A stretch of DNA of 6,142 nt from Chlamydiia bacterium (GTDB lineage: Bacteria > Chlamydiota > Chlamydiia > Chlamydiales > FEN-1388). Made by a program: the position numbers and the translations under genes. This document shows, one piece after another, positions 5,140-6,142 of the stretch. How positions within the stretch are numbered: the first letter of the stretch is position 1; each line of letters begins with the position of its first letter. The DNA lies in assembly GCA_023269335.1 (NCBI GenBank), contig JAHFTM010000115.1:1-6142 (forward strand), written 5' to 3'. The notes under the pieces were generated by a model. The model made no database searches. It was not told where the DNA came from and was given only the letters and a program-made list of their open reading frames with translations.

Positions 5140-6142
5140 ATGCAGTCTGTGACTACAACTATTCCAGCAACTGGAAAAAGGGAATCTTTTTTTCAAAATG
5201 TGTCACCCGTTGCTCTGAAATTTGTACAGATTTTTGTTTTAGCTTTCTCTCTCTGGTATTTTTTTAAGCCGGCGGTTGTCTCAGACCAGGCGTGGCTTTT
5301 ATTTGTCATCTTTGTCTCTAACATTGTGGCTATTATTTTAAAGCCTCTGCCTATGGGCGCGCTTTCTCTTTTGGCAATCAGCATTCTGACAGCAACCAAA
5401 ACACTCACCTTATCGACTATCTTACAAGGCTTTTCTAACGATCTTATCTGGCTCATTGTGATGGCCTGCTTTCTTGCTCGAAGCTTTATCAAAACAGGCT
5501 TGGGCAAAAGAATTGCTTATGCCTTTGTCGCCTTTTTTGGTGGCAGCCCTTTAGGCTTAAGCTACGGTTTACTACTCAGCTCTGCTGCTATGTCACCACT
5601 TATTCCCTCTGCGACAGCTAGGAGCGGCGGCATCCTCCTTCCTGTGCTTGAATCGCTCATTCGTGCCGTTGATGGCAAAGGAACTAACGTTGCAAAGCTT
5701 TTAACGCTTACCGTCTTTCATGGCTCTGTGATTACAAGTGCAATGTTTGTTACAGCCAACGCTGGAAACCCCATCATCGTTAAGTTTGCTAAGAATTTGG
5801 GTGTCGATATTTCCTGGGGCACATGGACCCTTGTAGCTCTCGTGCCAGCAGTTATTTCTCTCATTTTTTTACCGCTTTTGTTGCGCCTTTTTATTCCTTG
5901 TAGCATTGAAAATAGCGAAAAAATTCGCACGCATGCCAAAGAAGAGCTTTCCAGTATGGGCAAGATCAGCCGTAAAGAGGGCAATACTCTTTCCATTTTT
6001 GGTCTTCTTCTTCTTCTCTGGTCGTGTGGAGGATTTTTTGGCATCCATCCGACAGAGGCTGCTTTTTTTGGCGTCGCACTCCTTTTAGTCATGAACGTGT
6101 TGAACTGGAAAGACATTTTGAATGAGGAGATGGCCTGGGATA
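5140..6142 (+). CDS. DASS-family 2-oxoglutarate/malate (dicarboxylate) translocator, 3' end missing
   Basis: This inner-membrane dicarboxylate carrier belongs to the divalent anion:Na+ symporter family, in the plastid DiT1/E. coli YbhI branch. 334 codons are visible, with no stop before the window edge; family members are usually about 470 residues. Hydrophobic segments lie at about 25-42, 51-67, 72-87, 102-117, 123-133, 140-156, 194-209, 228-252, 284-300 and 305-322. The family signature is seen as PSATARSGGILLP (156-168), MFVTANAGNP (202-211) and GVDISWGTWTLVALVP (221-236). The ATG follows a weak AGG ribosome site, and the reading frame opens here after the upstream promoter. In chlamydiae such carriers exchange host 2-oxoglutarate or malate. 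The first substrate/Na+ loop reads S-A-T rather than S-N-T or S-T-T. The family call is firm; the exact substrate is inferred. Confidence 0.9.
   Translation, partial: MQSVTTTIPATGKRESFFQNVSPVALKFVQIFVLAFSLWYFFKPAVVSDQAWLLFVIFVSNIVAIILKPLPMGALSLLAISILTATKTLTLSTILQGFSNDLIWLIVMACFLARSFIKTGLGKRIAYAFVAFFGGSPLGLSYGLLLSSAAMSPLIPSATARSGGILLPVLESLIRAVDGKGTNVAKLLTLTVFHGSVITSAMFVTANAGNPIIVKFAKNLGVDISWGTWTLVALVPAVISLIFLPLLLRLFIPCSIENSEKIRTHAKEELSSMGKISRKEGNTLSIFGLLLLLWSCGGFFGIHPTEAAFFGVALLLVMNVLNWKDILNEEMAWD

Noticed and set aside
5193..5507. 104-codon open frame on the minus strand
   Set aside because: It is antisense to the transmembrane N-terminal half of the transporter, with no ribosome site or motif.
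5718..6116. 132-codon open frame on the minus strand
   Set aside because: It runs antisense to the transporter gene, whose frame shows clear membrane segments and family motifs; the antisense product is Arg/Lys/Pro-rich with no recognisable domain.

Overview
This is an ordinary-looking, gene-dense bacterial chromosome segment of low-to-moderate GC by eye. It carries five recognisable genes plus the first codons of a sixth, with no RNA genes, mobile elements or CRISPR. The gene content best fits a member of the Chlamydiae, probably an environmental (Parachlamydia/Simkania/Waddlia-like) lineage. The pointers are a plastid-type (DiT1/YbhI-like) 2-oxoglutarate/malate translocator of the kind chlamydiae carry, a Planctomycetes/Chlamydiae-type CCA-adding enzyme, and an RsgA with a long basic N-terminal tail. 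A further pointer is a mutL gene whose stop overlaps the start of another gene, as mutL sits next to pepP in Chlamydia. This assignment is inference from memory of the families, not a search.

Layout. Minus strand: mutL (16-1869), with a next gene starting inside its stop codon and running off the left edge. A 94-bp divergent promoter region (1870-1963) follows, containing a perfect 9-bp inverted repeat. Plus strand: a three-gene operon of a CCA-adding/poly(A) polymerase family enzyme (1964-3232, GTG start), a SpoU-type SPOUT rRNA methyltransferase (best start 3229, ends 3981) and rsgA (3978-5078). Both junctions in this operon are 4-base ATGA overlaps. A 61-bp gap (5079-5139) with an extended -10 promoter then leads to a DASS-family dicarboxylate transporter starting at 5140 and cut by the right edge.

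How they fit together. The plus-strand operon is an RNA-maturation and ribosome-assembly unit: tRNA 3'-end CCA addition, probable 2'-O-methylation of rRNA, and RsgA, the 30S-subunit assembly GTPase. mutL belongs to DNA mismatch repair. The transporter would exchange C4/C5 dicarboxylates with the host cytosol or medium.

Most notable points. MutL keeps a full ATPase domain and a beta-clamp-like motif, but all the metal-binding endonuclease motifs normally found in MutL of organisms without MutH are degenerate. The transporter has an alanine in its first Na+/substrate loop (S-A-T in place of S-N-T). No previously undescribed multi-gene system is visible in this window.
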